From: Amoebophrya sp. A120
Lineage: Eukaryota > Sar > Dinophyceae > Syndiniales > Amoebophryaceae
Assembly: GCA_905178155.1 (NCBI GenBank)
Contig: CAJINV010000006.1
Location: 378,398 to 442,397 of the forward strand
Reading direction: 5' to 3'
DNA: 64,000 nucleotides
In this document: piece after piece, positions 44,301-59,300 of the stretch
How positions within the stretch are numbered: position 1 is the stretch's first letter
Layout: each line of letters starts with the position of its first letter
The notes under the pieces: model-generated
Seen by the model: the letters and a program-made list of their open reading frames with translations, nothing else
Databases searched by the model: none
What the model was told of the DNA's origin: nothing
Program-made: the position numbers and the translations under genes

Positions 44301-47300
44301 ATGACAGGAATCGATTTGTCATGCGCAGCTCCACGAGAGGCAAAGTTGCCAGTCGCGATTTGGCATTTGTAATGCTATAAATAGGATGAGCAAATGGCTT
44401 TCTCATGCGGCTTCCCTTATTGAAAACCAGCACTACACTGCAGATGTTGGAAGCTTGTCATGCACAACTCCCAAAACTTGGAGATTTGTATTGCAGATTT
44501 ACCAACTTGACTATGGGGTCGTGGGGACGTTTTTGCAAAGGATAAGCCGTTGGAGTAGGTGGCGTCCCGGAAGGTGCTGGGCGCGTCGTAGTCCAGCGAG
44601 CGCTGCAGCACCTGGGAAATGGCTTCCAGCATGGGCATGGCCATCGGGTTGTTCCCGTCGCCGCCGGACTCGCGGCGGATATCACGTGCAAAAGTATCGT
44701 ACTCGTAGTAATCGCAACTATGCATGACAAATCGCCTTCCTATGCTAAAACAGCATGACAAATTCAATTTGTCATGCTAAGGAAATTTGTAATGCGATTT
44801 GTACTAGTACGATACTTTTGCAGTTCATAGCGGATCTTGTCGGCCAAATCCTGGCACTTCATGTGCGGGCGGTCCCGGGACATGATGACCGCGGGCTCGA
44901 CCGGAGCGCCGCTATGCAACGCAAATGTGTCTGGATGTCTGGAAACTTGTGTTGCTGATACTTGCATTGCCGACTGGCTTCTTGTACGGCATAACAGCAT
45001 GACAAGATAATCCTGTTCATGCACTACAGATCTTGTTGTCTTTGATGTCTCGCATCACAAATCCAGACCCAGACATATTTGCGATGCATAGCCGCTGGTG
45101 TCGGACATGTCAGGGTTGTTGCTGTCATACATGGGTTCAGAGGTGTGGTTGTAGGACAGGGAGCGGAGATCGGCGCACCCAAGTTCCCGCGGGCCCATCC
45201 ACAAGCACTTGTCGCCATCGTATTGCTCGGTGTACCAGTCGGGCTCCGAGGGCGAGGACTGCTCGAACAAATGCTTCACCAGGCGCATGAACTCCAGCTT
45301 CTCCTTCTATGCATTGCAAACATGTCTCGGTCTGGATTTGTGATGCGAAATTAGAAGGACAGCGAGATCTGTAATGCATGAATGCGATGGTTCTGACCTT
45401 TTGTCCTACTGGGCGCTACTAGTTTGTCATGCAACAGAACACAATAGAACTCGCAAAACCAAGTAAAAAACTTGTGATGCGCGGATGCCGTACAGAACAT
45501 CGCTCCGCCATGCAAGACTCAGCAACACAAATTCGTTGCGTCTCTCCAGACCCAGACATATTTGCGCTTCATACCTTCTGGTCCATGACAATGTTGACCA
45601 GCATCTGCATGTACTTCGGGTCCGCACGTTATGCATTGCAAATATGTCTTCGTCTGTAGACTTGTGATGCAAGGAAGAAAACAGTGAGCACACTGTAATT
45701 ATGCATTGGCAAGCATGACAAGCTTTTCCGTTGTTCTGAGTTGCGTATTCCGCATGACAAACTCCATTTATTTGGCATGACAGGCAACAGGAGCTCTACT
45801 TCGCGGCTACGCAATACAGAGTTCAGAGTCGTGCCAGACTAGCATGACAAACCTTGCAATGTTCCAGACCGAGACATCCTGCAGTTGATACACGCATGCG
45901 CATGTAGATGTCGTACGCGCGCTCGCGGGCCATCTTGATGGCCTGTATCAAAGAAAAAAAGTTCGTCACGATCACTCATGCGCATTCTTGCAATACAAAA
46001 CTGTTTGTCATGCGTAAAAATGCATCACAGCCAAACTTCATTAGGGATTTCCCTAGTGTTTCTGCAATACAAGGAAAGTTTGTGATGCTGAGAAAATTTG
46101 TAATGCAAAACCTGCAAGTTAGTGACTGTGACAAACTTTTTTCTCTCCATAGCCTGCTATGAAAGTGCACAACTCCCCCTCCCCCCTCATTTGTGTTGCA
46201 TGAACAGCAACACAACCGCTGGGGCAAAATTGCAGCTTTTGCATGACAAACTCCCAGGGGATTGTAGTGCTGTTTTGGCTAGTACTTCCGGAATCTCTCA
46301 TGCAAGCAGTGCACTAACAGGCGAAGGGTGGATTTGGAATTTAGCATGACAAATGAGGGGGACGAGGGGGAGGTGTGCACTCTCATACCTGCTTCACTTC
46401 GTGCACGAACATCGGGTCCATCTGGCCCTGCAGGGAAGTGACCATTATGCATTGCAAATATGTCTGGGTCTGAAGACGGCCAGGTAGTTTGTCATGCATA
46501 TTTTGCATGACCCGCGACTGTCTGTGATGCATGCCCAAGCATCACAGATTTAGATTTTCAAAGAGCTTCCCGATGCTTATTCCGCATGAGAAATGCCCTC
46601 TTCACGTAGCACAGACTGGACTCCTCTTGCTGGTCATGCAATACAGATTTTTTTTAGAATTCACAAACAGCATCACAAATTGGAGCCTTCCAGACCCAGA
46701 CATATTTGCACTAGATAACCATCGCGGAGATGTCATCCATGGTCTCTTTGTACTTAGCCTCCGCAGCCGTCGGCATGTTAATCGGAGAGGTGGACTGCAC
46801 GCCCGCGCCCATCTTGGGCGCAGCGTTGAGGTCGGGGTCGAAGGTGCCGTTTATGAAAGTGCACAGCCCCCCTTCTTCTCATTTGTAGGGCATGAACAGC
46901 AATACAAGCGCCAGCTAGAGTGCAGGCTTTGCATGACAAATTTGTTGCACAGGATTGTAGTGCAGCTATTTGGGCGGCCAGAATTTGTCATGCAAACAGT
47001 GCGAAGAGGCAAGGCGGGGATTGTGGATTTTGCATGACAAATGAGGGGGAGGGGGAGTTGTGCACTTTCATACCGTTGCGGTTGTCGCCGGTCATCATGT
47101 CAATCACGTCCGATTCGTACATCAATTTCCGCTATGCAATGCAAAAGTATCGTACTCGTATAAAAAATGCAATTCTTGCATTACAAATCTTGTTCCCAAG
47201 GCAAATCTGCATTATGCATTACAATTTTTTTCTTTCATGCTGAGGAAATTTCTATTGCAATTTCTACTAGTACGATACTTTTGCAATGCATATCCGCTCT

Positions 47301-50300
47301 TCCAACAAACGCCGGTTGCCGGACTTCTCGGCCTCGGCCATCAGTATCCAAGAAAAAAACGTTGTAGGTGTAACTCTTTTGAAGGAACAGCATCACAAAT
47401 CTGTCTGGCATGACAGCAAAAACCTGTCATGCGCAGATAGTATGCGAAAACGCCCTGCACAAGGCCCTACAATGCATGCCAAGCATGACAGACGCAATCA
47501 TTTTGCATGTTGCGCATCACAAATTTACACTAACAACGTTTTTTTCTTGGATAATCAGGCTGCGCCGGTAGTCCTCGACCACCCAGGTCTATCCCACGAA
47601 AAAAGTGTTACAGTTACGCATTTGTATGTCAATTCAGCAACACAAATTTCTCTGCATGAGAGAGAAAACTTGCAATGCAGAAATCCTACGGGAAAACACC
47701 TATGAAAGGAGGCTCCTATGCATATCCGGCATGACAGAGCTTATCTGTCTTGCTTGGCCTGCAAAGACTATGTGTGTAACTGTAACACTTTTTCCTCAGG
47801 ATAAGGTCTGCGGGATGCCGGTCAGGTGGCGGACGTAGTATGCATTGCAAAAGTATCGTACTCGTATAAATGCATTACAAATTCCCTCAGCATGAGAAAT
47901 AAAATTTGTCATGCGGATTTACCTTAGGAAAAAAATTTGTAATGCATGACTGCAATTACTACGAGTACGAGACTTTTGCACAGGATACGTAGGTCGGCAC
48001 GTGGATGTCGGGGCGCTGCTGCATGCGGCGCCGGGTCTTATCAAATGCAAATATGTCTGGGTCTGGAAACTTGTGATGCAAGGAGGGGAATAGTGAAAAC
48101 ACTGTAATGCGCTGCCCAGCATGACAAGTGTTGCCGTGGTTCTGAGTTGCGTACTCCGCATGAGAAACTGCGTTTTTGCATGACAGGCAAGCGGAGCTCT
48201 TCGCGGCCACGCAATACAGAGTTCAGAGTCATGCCAGACTAGCATGACAAATCTCGCAATCTTCCAGACCCAGGCATATTTGCATTCGATAGGTCTTCAG
48301 CCCGAGCATGTTCATGGCTTCTTCCGTGGCCTTGATGTCCGCAATCTTGATCACGACCTTCTCGATGTCGGTCGCCTCGCGCTGCTTCTTCTTGCCGTGC
48401 TTGCAGTCTTCCGACATGTCCAGCTGGGTCGTTTCCGTTGCACCGGTGACCGGGTGGGTCACTTGGGTGGACACCGGGGTGGCGGGCATCTTGTTGCAGT
48501 CAAAGCCGTCCCCGATGCTGGCCGGGACGTAGGAGTCTCCGTCGTAGGCCATCTGGGACATGATCGCGTCGTTGGCCGCCGGGTCCACGGTCTGCTTCGG
48601 CTTGGACTCCTGCTGGTCCTTGTAGGCCAAGTTCTGCGCCGCGTTTTCCTCCGGGGTGGTAGACGGGTTGGCACCCTGTATCCTAAGTAAAAGCGCCCCC
48701 ACCCGCTAGTTGAGGTGGAAACTCTGCTAGACAAATCGACAAGCTTTGGTTGTTGCGCATGACAAATTTTGCCCCGCAAAGTAGTCGGCTTTAGCTAGTG
48801 CACCAGCTGCATCACAGATCGAGCGTCTTATGCTGACTCAAGCATGACAAATCTCAAACACACCGAGCAAATGCTTCGCATCGGGTCTCCGCATGAGAAA
48901 TATTCTGAGCATGCAGGTTTGCATTACAACTCGTTTGGGATCGTGGGGACGTTTTTACACGGGATATCCTGGTCCCCGTAGTAGGACCCGTTGTTGAACA
49001 TGTTAATCAGGGTATCGCGAGGAAAAATCCCCCCTCCCCATATTGACAAAGTACGTTTTCGAAAATTTGTGTTGCTGATTTGTGGCCACAAATCGTCTCT
49101 GTGTTGCATGGAGGCAACTCCACAGACAGCCGCCGCATTCTACAGGCGGTCTGTCATGCTGTTGCTCCTACAGCGTAGACGTCTGTCATGCTGAGCGCCT
49201 GGGCCAAAATCTGTCTACTCAGGCTTGATATGGGCCTGCAGTCCTCGCCAGCAAGACAAATCTGATTTGTGTACACAAATCCAGCATCAGAAACTTCGTT
49301 TTGATATGGGGAGGGGGGAAATTTTCATTCTGATACAAGGTCACGTTGTTTCCGGAGTACACCGTCATCTTCTTGGTCTCGTTCCCCGGAATCGGCACCG
49401 TCTTGAAGTCCTTCGGCGTCACCTTTCCGCCGGTCTTGTTGTAAGCCGGCATGTTGGTAGCTGCGAAGGGCGGCAAGGTCGCCGGCGGAGCGGTGTAGAC
49501 CGACGGCATGTTCTGGTTGGCCGTCGCTTGCGCGGCGTTGTCCATCTGCAAGGGGGCGCCCGTCGTGGCCGGCTGGTCCGCATACATGTTGAACGCCACC
49601 GTCGTGTAGGGTTGGGTCCTATGCAAGAAAAAACATGTGTAAATGTAACTTTGTCTTGCAGATGTTGCAATACAGTTGCACTTGTCATGCTGGATGTGTA
49701 CTATCAGAGGCTATTTTAATACGTGTTCCCACGTACCAGCTACGCATGACAGGTTTTCTTTGTCATGCAAAAAAAATCTGTGATGCTGTTCCTCCAAGAA
49801 AGTTACACTTACACAGTTTTTTTCTTGGATAGGTCGACGGCATGTAGGTGCTCGTTTCGTAGTACATCGGCGGCGTGGTGTCGCCCGGCTGCGTATCAAA
49901 TGCAAACATGTTTGGGTCTGAAAGAATGCAAGAACTTGTGATGCTGCATTTGAATTCCACACAAGTCCTCTATTGTATGAGCAGCAAAGGGAATGCATTT
50001 CCAATTTTTGCTACGCGGTACTAATACGGGTATTTGTCATGCGCAATAGGCATCAAGAAGCTGCCCTCAAAAATCTGTGATGCTAGGGCATGCATCACAG
50101 ATCGCTCATGGCTCGTGCAAAACTTGCATGACAAACCCTTAGAATCTTCCAGACACAGATCGATATTTGCATTTGATACTGTGCGGTGGTGGCCCACCAG
50201 GGGGTCATAGTGGAAGACGAAGTGAAAGAACCGCCGAAGAAGGTGTTCATCATGTTGGTCGGTGACATGGTCGTGTAGGGCGAATTTTCCGCCGGCGCGC

Positions 50301-53300
50301 CGGTCGTCGCTTCCGAAAACGAGTTCATCATCGGAGAATACGTCGTCGCCCACTGGTTGTCATAGGTCGCCGGACCCGGGCCGGTGGTTCCGCCCATGTT
50401 GCCCTGAGAAGTGCCCATCGGCATACCACCATCGTCGTGCGGGAGCTGACGCTTGTGGGCACGGTCGGCGAACAACCGTCGGACCCGGTTGTCGTACATG
50501 TCGGTGGAGGTAACGTAGGGCGATTCCCAATTGTCCTTCGCCGCGTCGTCGGTCATAGCCGATTCCTGATCCAAGCCGTCCGTCGGATTGTATTCCGTGT
50601 TCGTGACCGCCTGCGCCTGCTCCTGTTGCTTCACGTGCGCCTTGATTTCGTTGGCATCCCCTTCCGCGGCGGTCTCAATCCCGTTCTCCAGGTTGTCAAA
50701 CGTCGCCTGCGCGGGCAGCTGCGCACCGTCGGTGATCAATTTTTGTTCCGGGCAAGTCAGCGTGTGGGAACCGGTCGCGGACGGGCGGATCATTTGCTTC
50801 TCGCCCGGGTTGTTTAACAACATACGGCGGGACCGCTCGTCGATCGCGGAGTCCAATAACAACACCTTGCCGAACCGCCGCGGGCCGTAGGCGATGGCGG
50901 CCAAACCCTCCTCGCTGCCTTCGATCAGGCCATTCAACCGCTCCTGCAGTGCGCGCTTCCGCTTGTTGCTGAACTTGGACTTGTAGGAAGACCGCATGTG
51001 GGTCTGCATCAGCTGACGCAGGTCCTTCGCGCCGCCGGTGTACATCTCCTGGGCGGCATATCGCCAGAAAAAAGTGTTTCACTGTAAGGATTTTGCAAGT
51101 TTTGCAACACAAGTTTGCTCTACATGACAGGGAAAACTTGTCATGCGAGGTTCCCGGCGAGGGAAAACACAGCTAAAAATCGCCTGTCTTGCATGTGTAG
51201 CAAGACAAACACTTCTGAGATACAGTTTCTGCATTACAAGTTTACAGTGAAACAGTTTTTTCTTGCGATACGGCACCGTTGCTGTTCGCGGCCATAGCGG
51301 CCGGAAGCTCGACCTGGGCCTGATCCGTGTCGCACTTGGCCGTGTTGTCGATCTCACCCTGTTATGCAGTGCAAATATGTCTGAATTTGGAAGAGTGCAG
51401 GAGTTTGTCATGCACATGCTGCATGACTCGTGATGTCTGTGATGTATGAGCCACCAGCATCACAGATTTTCTGACTGGCTCTTGATGCCTGTCCCGCATG
51501 AGAAATGCACTCTTCTTCGTGTAGCAACAACTGGAGTTATCCTCTTGCCGCTCATGCAACACAGATTTTCGTAGAATCCAAAAATAGCAATTACAAGTTG
51601 CATTCTTCCAGACCTCCGAGACATATTTGCAATGCATACCTCCTTCTCCGCCGCGTTGTTGGTAACGGACCGCTTCGGGACGACCTCATCTTCACCGCCA
51701 GAGCCGGCGACGGGGTTATGGATTGTAAAAATGTCTGGGTCTGGAAGAGTGCATGTTTGTCATGCTTGTCTGGCATGACTCTCAAATCTGTCATGCACGT
51801 TACCCAAGAGCGCCGTTTTTCTGTCATGTAGAAACGCAGTTGGTCATGCAGAATAGGCAACACCTAGAAGCTCAGAAACTTGTCATGCTGAGCGAGCACT
51901 TGTGGCCTCCTCATGATACGCCACCCAGCATCACAAGTTTCCAGACCCAGACATTTTTGCATTTGATAGGGGTTGTCGTTCTGCATTTCTTCCCACTCCA
52001 TGTCGCATTCCTCATCCGCTTATCCTGTGCAAAAGCATCCGGTTATAATGCTCGTACGTAGTAGAATCGCAATCCTGCAAGACAAATTTCCTTCCCAACT
52101 TAAACCAGCATGGCAACTTCCATTTGTCATGCTGCGCGAACTTGTATTGCAATTTTCCCACTGTTGTACTAGCAGATCGGATGCTTTTGCATTTCATACC
52201 GCTTCGTCCTGCGACATGCCGTCGTTGTCGATCATATCGGGCTTGCAGCCGTTCTTGAATTCGGTCTTCGTCATGGTGTATCAAATGCAAAAATGTCGGG
52301 GTCTGGAAGAGTCATGCTGTTTTTGCATGACACAGAAGGTCTGGCATGGAAGCTGTTGCATCACAGGCTTCGAGAAGCTTCCGCAATGCCGAATACGCAT
52401 GACAAATGCCCCATTTTGGTGACAGATCGTGGGCAGCTTTTGCTGCCTATGCATGAGAGATTTTTTTGTGTTTTGAAATGCGCATCACAAGTTTGCATTC
52501 TTCCAGACCCAGACATTTTTGCAATCCATATGGTGAACTTCTCGGGCTCCAGCACGTCCGCAGGCGGGCTCTCTTTGCCCCCCTGCGTCATCTCCAACGT
52601 CTTGGTCATCGCCTCCGCCTCTTCATACGCAATGGTGCGCACGGCGGTGTATGCACTGCAAAAATGTCTGGGTCTGGACATTTGTGATGCTGAATTGAGC
52701 ATGATTGAGGCGCTTGCAATGGCAGCCAGGCATGACAAGTTTTGGACGCGCCTGCTGATGCCTACCGCGCATCACAAATTGCGTTTTTGCATGACAAAGC
52801 AAGCTCTTCTTTTGCTGCTTATGCAACACAGATTTTTTAGGAAATGCGAGACACGCATCACAAGTTCCACTGTTCCAGGCCCAGCCATTTTTGCATTTGA
52901 TACGGTGGTCTCCTTGGCCACATCCGGGTCATCCTTGGGCGCCTTGTACGGCTCCACGGTAGTGCCGGCCGCGCGGGCCTTCATGGTCTCGCGGGTGGCG
53001 TTGCGGACGGCCTCCTTCATCGCGATATCGTCGACGACATGCTGCTATGCATTGCAAATTTCTCTGGGTCTGGAAGAATGGAAGTTTGTCATGCTTGTCT
53101 CTCATGATTCCGAACTCTGTGATGCATGAGCAGGATGGGAGTCTCGTCTTGCCTGTCATGGAAAAGCGCAGTTTGCCATGCAGAACTCGCAACACATAGC
53201 AGCTCAAGAACTTGTCATGCTTGGCTGGGTATTGCAGTGCGTCCACCATTTCCAAGCCAGCATCACAAGTTTCCCGGCCCAGACATATTTGCATTTGATA

Positions 53301-56300
53301 GCTGCATGGTCATGTTGCGGCAGTACGCGATGAACGGCGCGCCCTGGTTCTGGATCTTCTTTTCATACCGTTTATCAAATGCAAATATGTCTGGGTCTGG
53401 AACATTCTAAACTTGTGATGCTGTCTCTGGATTCTGATAAAATTTGTATTGCATGACACGCAAGAGGACAGCAGTTTTTTCCACGCGGAAAGGGCATTTC
53501 TCACGCGGTAGAGGTATCACAAAGCGCTCTCAAAATCGGCGATGCTATGGCACGCATCAAAGACGTCATGGGTCATCGAAAATATGCATGACAAATCTAG
53601 AAATCTTCCAGACCCAGACACTTTTGCATTTGATACCGTTCCTGAGCATCAAAGTTCTCGTGGCGCTGGCGCTCGGACTCCGGATCCTCGGTTAAGCCCT
53701 TGGTGGACTGCTTCATCTGCGATTTCGTCTCATTCACGCGCTTCAAAACGCCAGAAACCGAATCCACTGCAAATATGATCCCTGGTTTTCTGGAGCAGTG
53801 CAACTTGTAATGCTGCCTGTGGATTCAAAAAAAATCTGTATTGCATGAGCAGCAAGAGGAGTCCAGCTTTTGTTGCGCGGAGGGGGCTAGGGAATTTCTC
53901 ATGCGGGATAGGCATTAGGAAGCCCGCAAAATGAACTCTGTGATGCTAGGGCATGCCTGACAGACATGAGGGGTTAGGCAAAATGTGCATGACAAACGTT
54001 GCACTCTTCCAGATCCAGATCTTCGATATTTGCAATGCATAAACCGCTTCGCACGCGCTGTCCAAGAACTGCGGGGGGACACCGACCGTGGTGAGCAGCT
54101 GCGGCGACGGAGCTTCGTCAGCCGCCGGCTTCGGGATCTTCTTCCCATAACTGTCGGTCACCATGGTACCGGCGTCGTTGGTCACGTACTTGTCGTTCGC
54201 GACGCCAACAGCAATCTTACCCGAGTCGTGGTCGGTCAACATGCGGCGAAGAGTGGAATCTTCCTGCAAAACCCGGCGGAAGTGCTCTGGCCTGGCGAAC
54301 CCGTCCTCGGAGAGTTGACGCGCACGCATGAGCAACATCCTCCGGCCGGTGTGGACGACGGCGGTGGTGAGCGCCTCGGTGGCGGCGGCGGAGTCGGCTA
54401 TTATCAAATGCAAACATGTCTGGGTCTGGAAGAATGCAAGTTTGTCATGCTTGTCTGGCATGACTCGAGAATCTGTGTTGCATAGGCACAAGGAGGCCCT
54501 CTTACCTGTCATGCAAAAACGCAGCTTGCCATCCGGAATACGTAAGACATGGGAGCCAAAAAATTTGTCATGCATAGCTGCGTATTGCAGTGCGTCTCCC
54601 ATTCACTTTTGGCATTACAACTTTCCAGACCCAGACATTTTTGCAATCCATAGCCATGGCGGTCTTCAAATTCTCCGCGGTCTTCATGTCTTTCATGGCC
54701 GCATTATGACAGTGCACAACCACCCTTCCTCCTCGTTTGTCATGCAAAATCCCAAATCCAAATGCTTCCCTGTGGCACTGTTTGCATGACAGATTACGGA
54801 AGCCCCAGTAGTACCGCACAAGGCGCATGAACTTGTCATGCACAGGCTCAACGCGTTATGGTGTTTGTATTGCTGCTCATGCAATAAAAATGAGGTGGAG
54901 AGGGGGTTGTACACAGTCATACGCGTCCTCCTCCGCCTGCTGCTGGTCCATGTCCGCGGGCATGGTCGGCGCCTCCGACGCATCGGTCTCGGCGGCAACA
55001 CCCACCGGGGCGTGCATGTTCTGCTGGGACACCGTGGTCTTCCCGCCACTCGCCTCCTTGAACTGCCCCTTGGCGCATTCCTCGGTCTTGCACCCGCCCT
55101 CTTCTGTCATCAACTTGTGGCAGACGTAGTCGTTCTGCGGAACCTCTTCCCCCTGGGTCTGCGCGGACGTGCCTTCCTCGGCCATGCGCGAGAACTCCAT
55201 CAGATCCTCATGGGAAATATGAGCGGCAAAAGTATCGCACTCGTAGTAATTGCAGTCACGCATTACAAATCCTTTTCTTACGGTAAATCCGCATTACAAA
55301 GTTTATTTGTTTCTCACGCTGAGCAAATTTGTAATGCATTTATACGAGCACGATACTTTTGCAATTCATACGAGATCTTCGCGGAGTTTTCCGCCTCCCC
55401 GGCGGCCGGGATGTCGCCCCGGCCGGTGGACATCTTCTGCATAATCACCGGCATCACGCGGGAGAGCTCGTCGCACGCCTTCTGGTCGACGGTTTCCTTT
55501 ATCAAATGCAAATAGCCCTGCATGTCTGGAAGATTCATTTGTCATGCACGTTTTGCATGAGCCCTGATGTCTGTGATGCATGCCCTAGCATCACAGATTT
55601 TTATCCGAGGGCTTCTTGATGCCTATTCCGCATGAGAAATGCCCTCTCCGCGTAGCAAAAACTACACTTCCTTTGCTGCTCATGCAATACAGATTTTTTT
55701 GGAATCCAAGTGCAGCATCACAGGTTGCATGCTTCCAGACCCAGACATATTTGGTTTTGATATCCTTGGGGCCCGCTGCGTCGGCGCACTTCATGTCGTA
55801 ATCCATAATGTCGGTCATGGTGACATACCCGGCCATGGTCGGGTCCTTCTTGTCCGGAGGGTTCAAAGCCTCCCACAGACCGCCGGAGTCCGCCTTCGCC
55901 TTGTTGACCTCCGCCCGCATTTCGCCCGACGGGATCTGGTGGAAGATATGCATTGTAAATCTGTCTGGGTCTGGAAACCTGTGATGCTCAATTGAGCATG
56001 ATTGAAGCCCTTGCAGTGGCAGCCAAGCATGACAAGTTTTTGAGACGTCTGCTGATGTCTAGCACGCATCACAAATTGCGTTGTCGGATCACAAAGCAAG
56101 CTTTTCTTTTGCTGCTCATGCAACACAGATTTTCCCAGAATTATGCAGGACACGCATAACAAGTTCCACTTTTCCAGACCCAGACATTCTTGCATTTGAT
56201 AGAAGATCGCCTCGTGCAAGTCCGCATCGCCGTATTTCCGGACCATGTGCTCCAAGTGCGCCGCTATGAATTGCAAAAATGTCTGGGTCTGGAAAGTTGG

Positions 56301-59300
56301 AACCTGTAATGCTGGTCCTGCGTTCCTGTGAAATCTGTTGTATTGCATGACCAACAAACGTAGTAGCCTCTCCCGTCATACGAAAACGCAGCTTCTCATG
56401 CGGAGTTCTTATGAGAAAGCGCGCTGCAAACTTGTCATGCCTTCCTGCATAAGAGAGTGACTTCCTCTTGCACATTTTAGCAACACAAATTTCCAGACCC
56501 AGACATAGTTGCATTTGATAGCCGCCTCGGCGACGCCGGGGGACACGCAGGGCTTGGACTCTTCCTTCATCAAGTGGTCTGCGAGCGCCGGGTATCAAAT
56601 TGAAACAAGCCCCCTCCCCATATTGAAACGGAAATTTCTGTTGCTGGATTTGTGTACACAAATCAGCGCTGTATTGCAGCAAGCGCTTGCAAGCATTTCC
56701 TAAGCCTGATTAGCTATGCAGAAGGCTAGCACTGAGGCATGAGAGACAGCTCTGCAGTAGGCAAAATCGCATGACAGCTTGGCTGTGGAATGCGCCACAC
56801 GGCTACCATTTGCCCCGTACGCAAGAGAAAGCTGATTTGTGGTCACAAATCAGCATCACAAATTTCAATTGTGAGTAAGGGGAGGCGGGATTTTTCCTCA
56901 CGATACCGGGTGCTTCAATTCGTGGCGCTTAAACTCGCCGCCGAACGCAAGGCTGATCTGGTACTGCTATCAAATGCAAACGTGTCTGGGTCTGGAAGGT
57001 TGTCATGCACATTTCGCATGACTCTCGATGTCTGTGACGCATGCCGCAGCATCACAGATTTTATGAGCGCTTCCTGATGCATGCCTATACTGCATCAGAA
57101 ATGCCCTCTCGCCGTGGCAAAAAACTGGACCTCTTTTGCTGCTCATGCAATACAGATTTTTTGCAGAAGCCAAATCCAGCATCACAAGTTGCATACTTCC
57201 AGACCCAGACATCTTTGCAATGCATAACTGCATCAGCATGCCGACGTTTTCACTCGCAAACTGCCCGCAGTACTGGTTCGCCTGCTCCTCGCCCATATCG
57301 TACCCCATTTCCGGATCGTAGGCCGGCAACGCCAAGTACTCCTTCGTGAACTCCTTGCAGTTCTGCGTCAAAACCAGGTGGGACTCGGCGAACTTCTTCA
57401 ACTCGTTCTCCATAGACCCGTCACCAGGCGACAGGCAGGTCTTGCCGCACGCCTTCTCCTTGACCTCCGCCGGTGGGGGGTCGCGCTCGTCGTCATCCTT
57501 CTCAGATTCGTCGAACGCGTCATCCGGAACGGGCACGCCGTTCTCGCACACCAATCCAGGCTTCAAATCGTCCAGGTGCACCTGGGCGTTCTCGATCCGG
57601 CCCACTCCCGCGGGGCCCTCGAATTTGTGCTCCTCGCCGAGCACGTCCGCCAGCCCCTGCGGCACGTTGGGGTCTTCCGGATCGAAGTTGGGGCAGAAGG
57701 CCTGACCGGCATGGTATTCCTCGAAGAAGCTCGGGGTGTAGCCCATGGTTTCCGGATCGTACAGAATGGCCTTCACGCACTCCTGTTTCCGCTCCGACGG
57801 GAAACCGTCATCTTCGATCGTGGTCGCGTTGTTCTTCCAGGAGACCGCGAGGTAGCATATGGGGGTGTCAGGATCGAAATCGACAAAGTTCAAAGAATCT
57901 GTGATGCATAAAATGCAAGGCGCGTGGTGACTGTCATGCGGGGATGGCAAGAGAGGCCGATTCGATAAAAAGCCTTTTGAGGGGTAGAAGACATAGAGCT
58001 GCTTAAGTAGCATGACAGAACCTCTTCTCTCTGCCCAAACAGCATGACAGACTGGATTTAGGTGTAGTTGCCAAGAAAATTTGTCATGCGCCGCGTAGCA
58101 ATTGGGTTCCGCCTGGTATCGGTTTTATGCATGGCAAATCAGTTCAACTTTGTCGATTTCAATCCTGACGCTTCCATATAGCACAGGTCGTGCGTGTACC
58201 AAGCGGTGGTGTCAACGGTTTGGTTCACCGAGGTCATGTATCAACTGCAAAGATCCCTGGATGTTGTCTGGAACAAGAGTGTAAACTTGTCATGCAGGTT
58301 TTCCATGACCCATGAGGTCTGGAATGCGGGACCTCGCATGACAGACTCTGTGAGCAGGTGGTCTCTGTCATGCCTATACTGCACGAGAAACTCCCTCCCA
58401 ACTTCGTCGAAATAGTGGACAGCTAGTTTATTTGGCACTCATGCAACACAGATTTCTGTATGATGCGGATTTAGCATGACAAGTTGCAATCTTCCAGAGG
58501 ACCCAGACGTATTTGCAATCCATATCATCACCAAACTGTAAAACGTATTCGTCGCCTGGTCGAACAGGTTGTGGTTCATGACCTGCGTGATGTCGATGTT
58601 CTCATTTCCGGTATGGAAGTGTCAGAATCGAAATTGACAAAATCGAAAAATTCGTGATGCGCAAAATCGATGTCAGTTGGAGCCTCAGTTTCCAAGTGGC
58701 GCATGACAAATCTCGGGAGCGCCCAAATCCAGTCTGTCATGCTGTTTGGGCAAAGAAGTCTACTCCTGTAATGCTACTCTGGCAGCACATTGTATACCCC
58801 TAAAGCTAAACAGGCTTACAATCGGCCTCTCTTGCAATCCCTGCAAGACAGTCTTTTCGTGCCTTGCATTTTATGCATCACAAATTTTTCGACTTTGTCG
58901 ATTTCGCTCCTGACACATCCATATCCGGTCGGACCGTAGTACTCCGGAGTCGGGGTCGTGGCCATCAAAGCGGAGGAACTTCCGTCCGCGGCGGACGGCG
59001 CGGTGGTGTAGGTCACAGCCGAATGCGCCTCCACATACGTCGGGGCCGGGGTATGGAAGGGTCAGGATCGAAATCGTCAGAGTTGAAATAATTTGTGATG
59101 CATAAAACGGATACCAGTTGGAAGCCGAATTTCCAAGCGGTGCATGACAAATTTGGGTAGAACTGAAATCCAGTTTGTCATGCTGTTTGGGTAAGGAAGA
59201 CGCCTTTTGTCATTCTACTTTAGCGGCTCAGTTTCTACCCCTCAACAGGCTTACAATCTGCCTCACTTGCCTCTTCTGCAAGACAGGCACTCTGTGGGCT

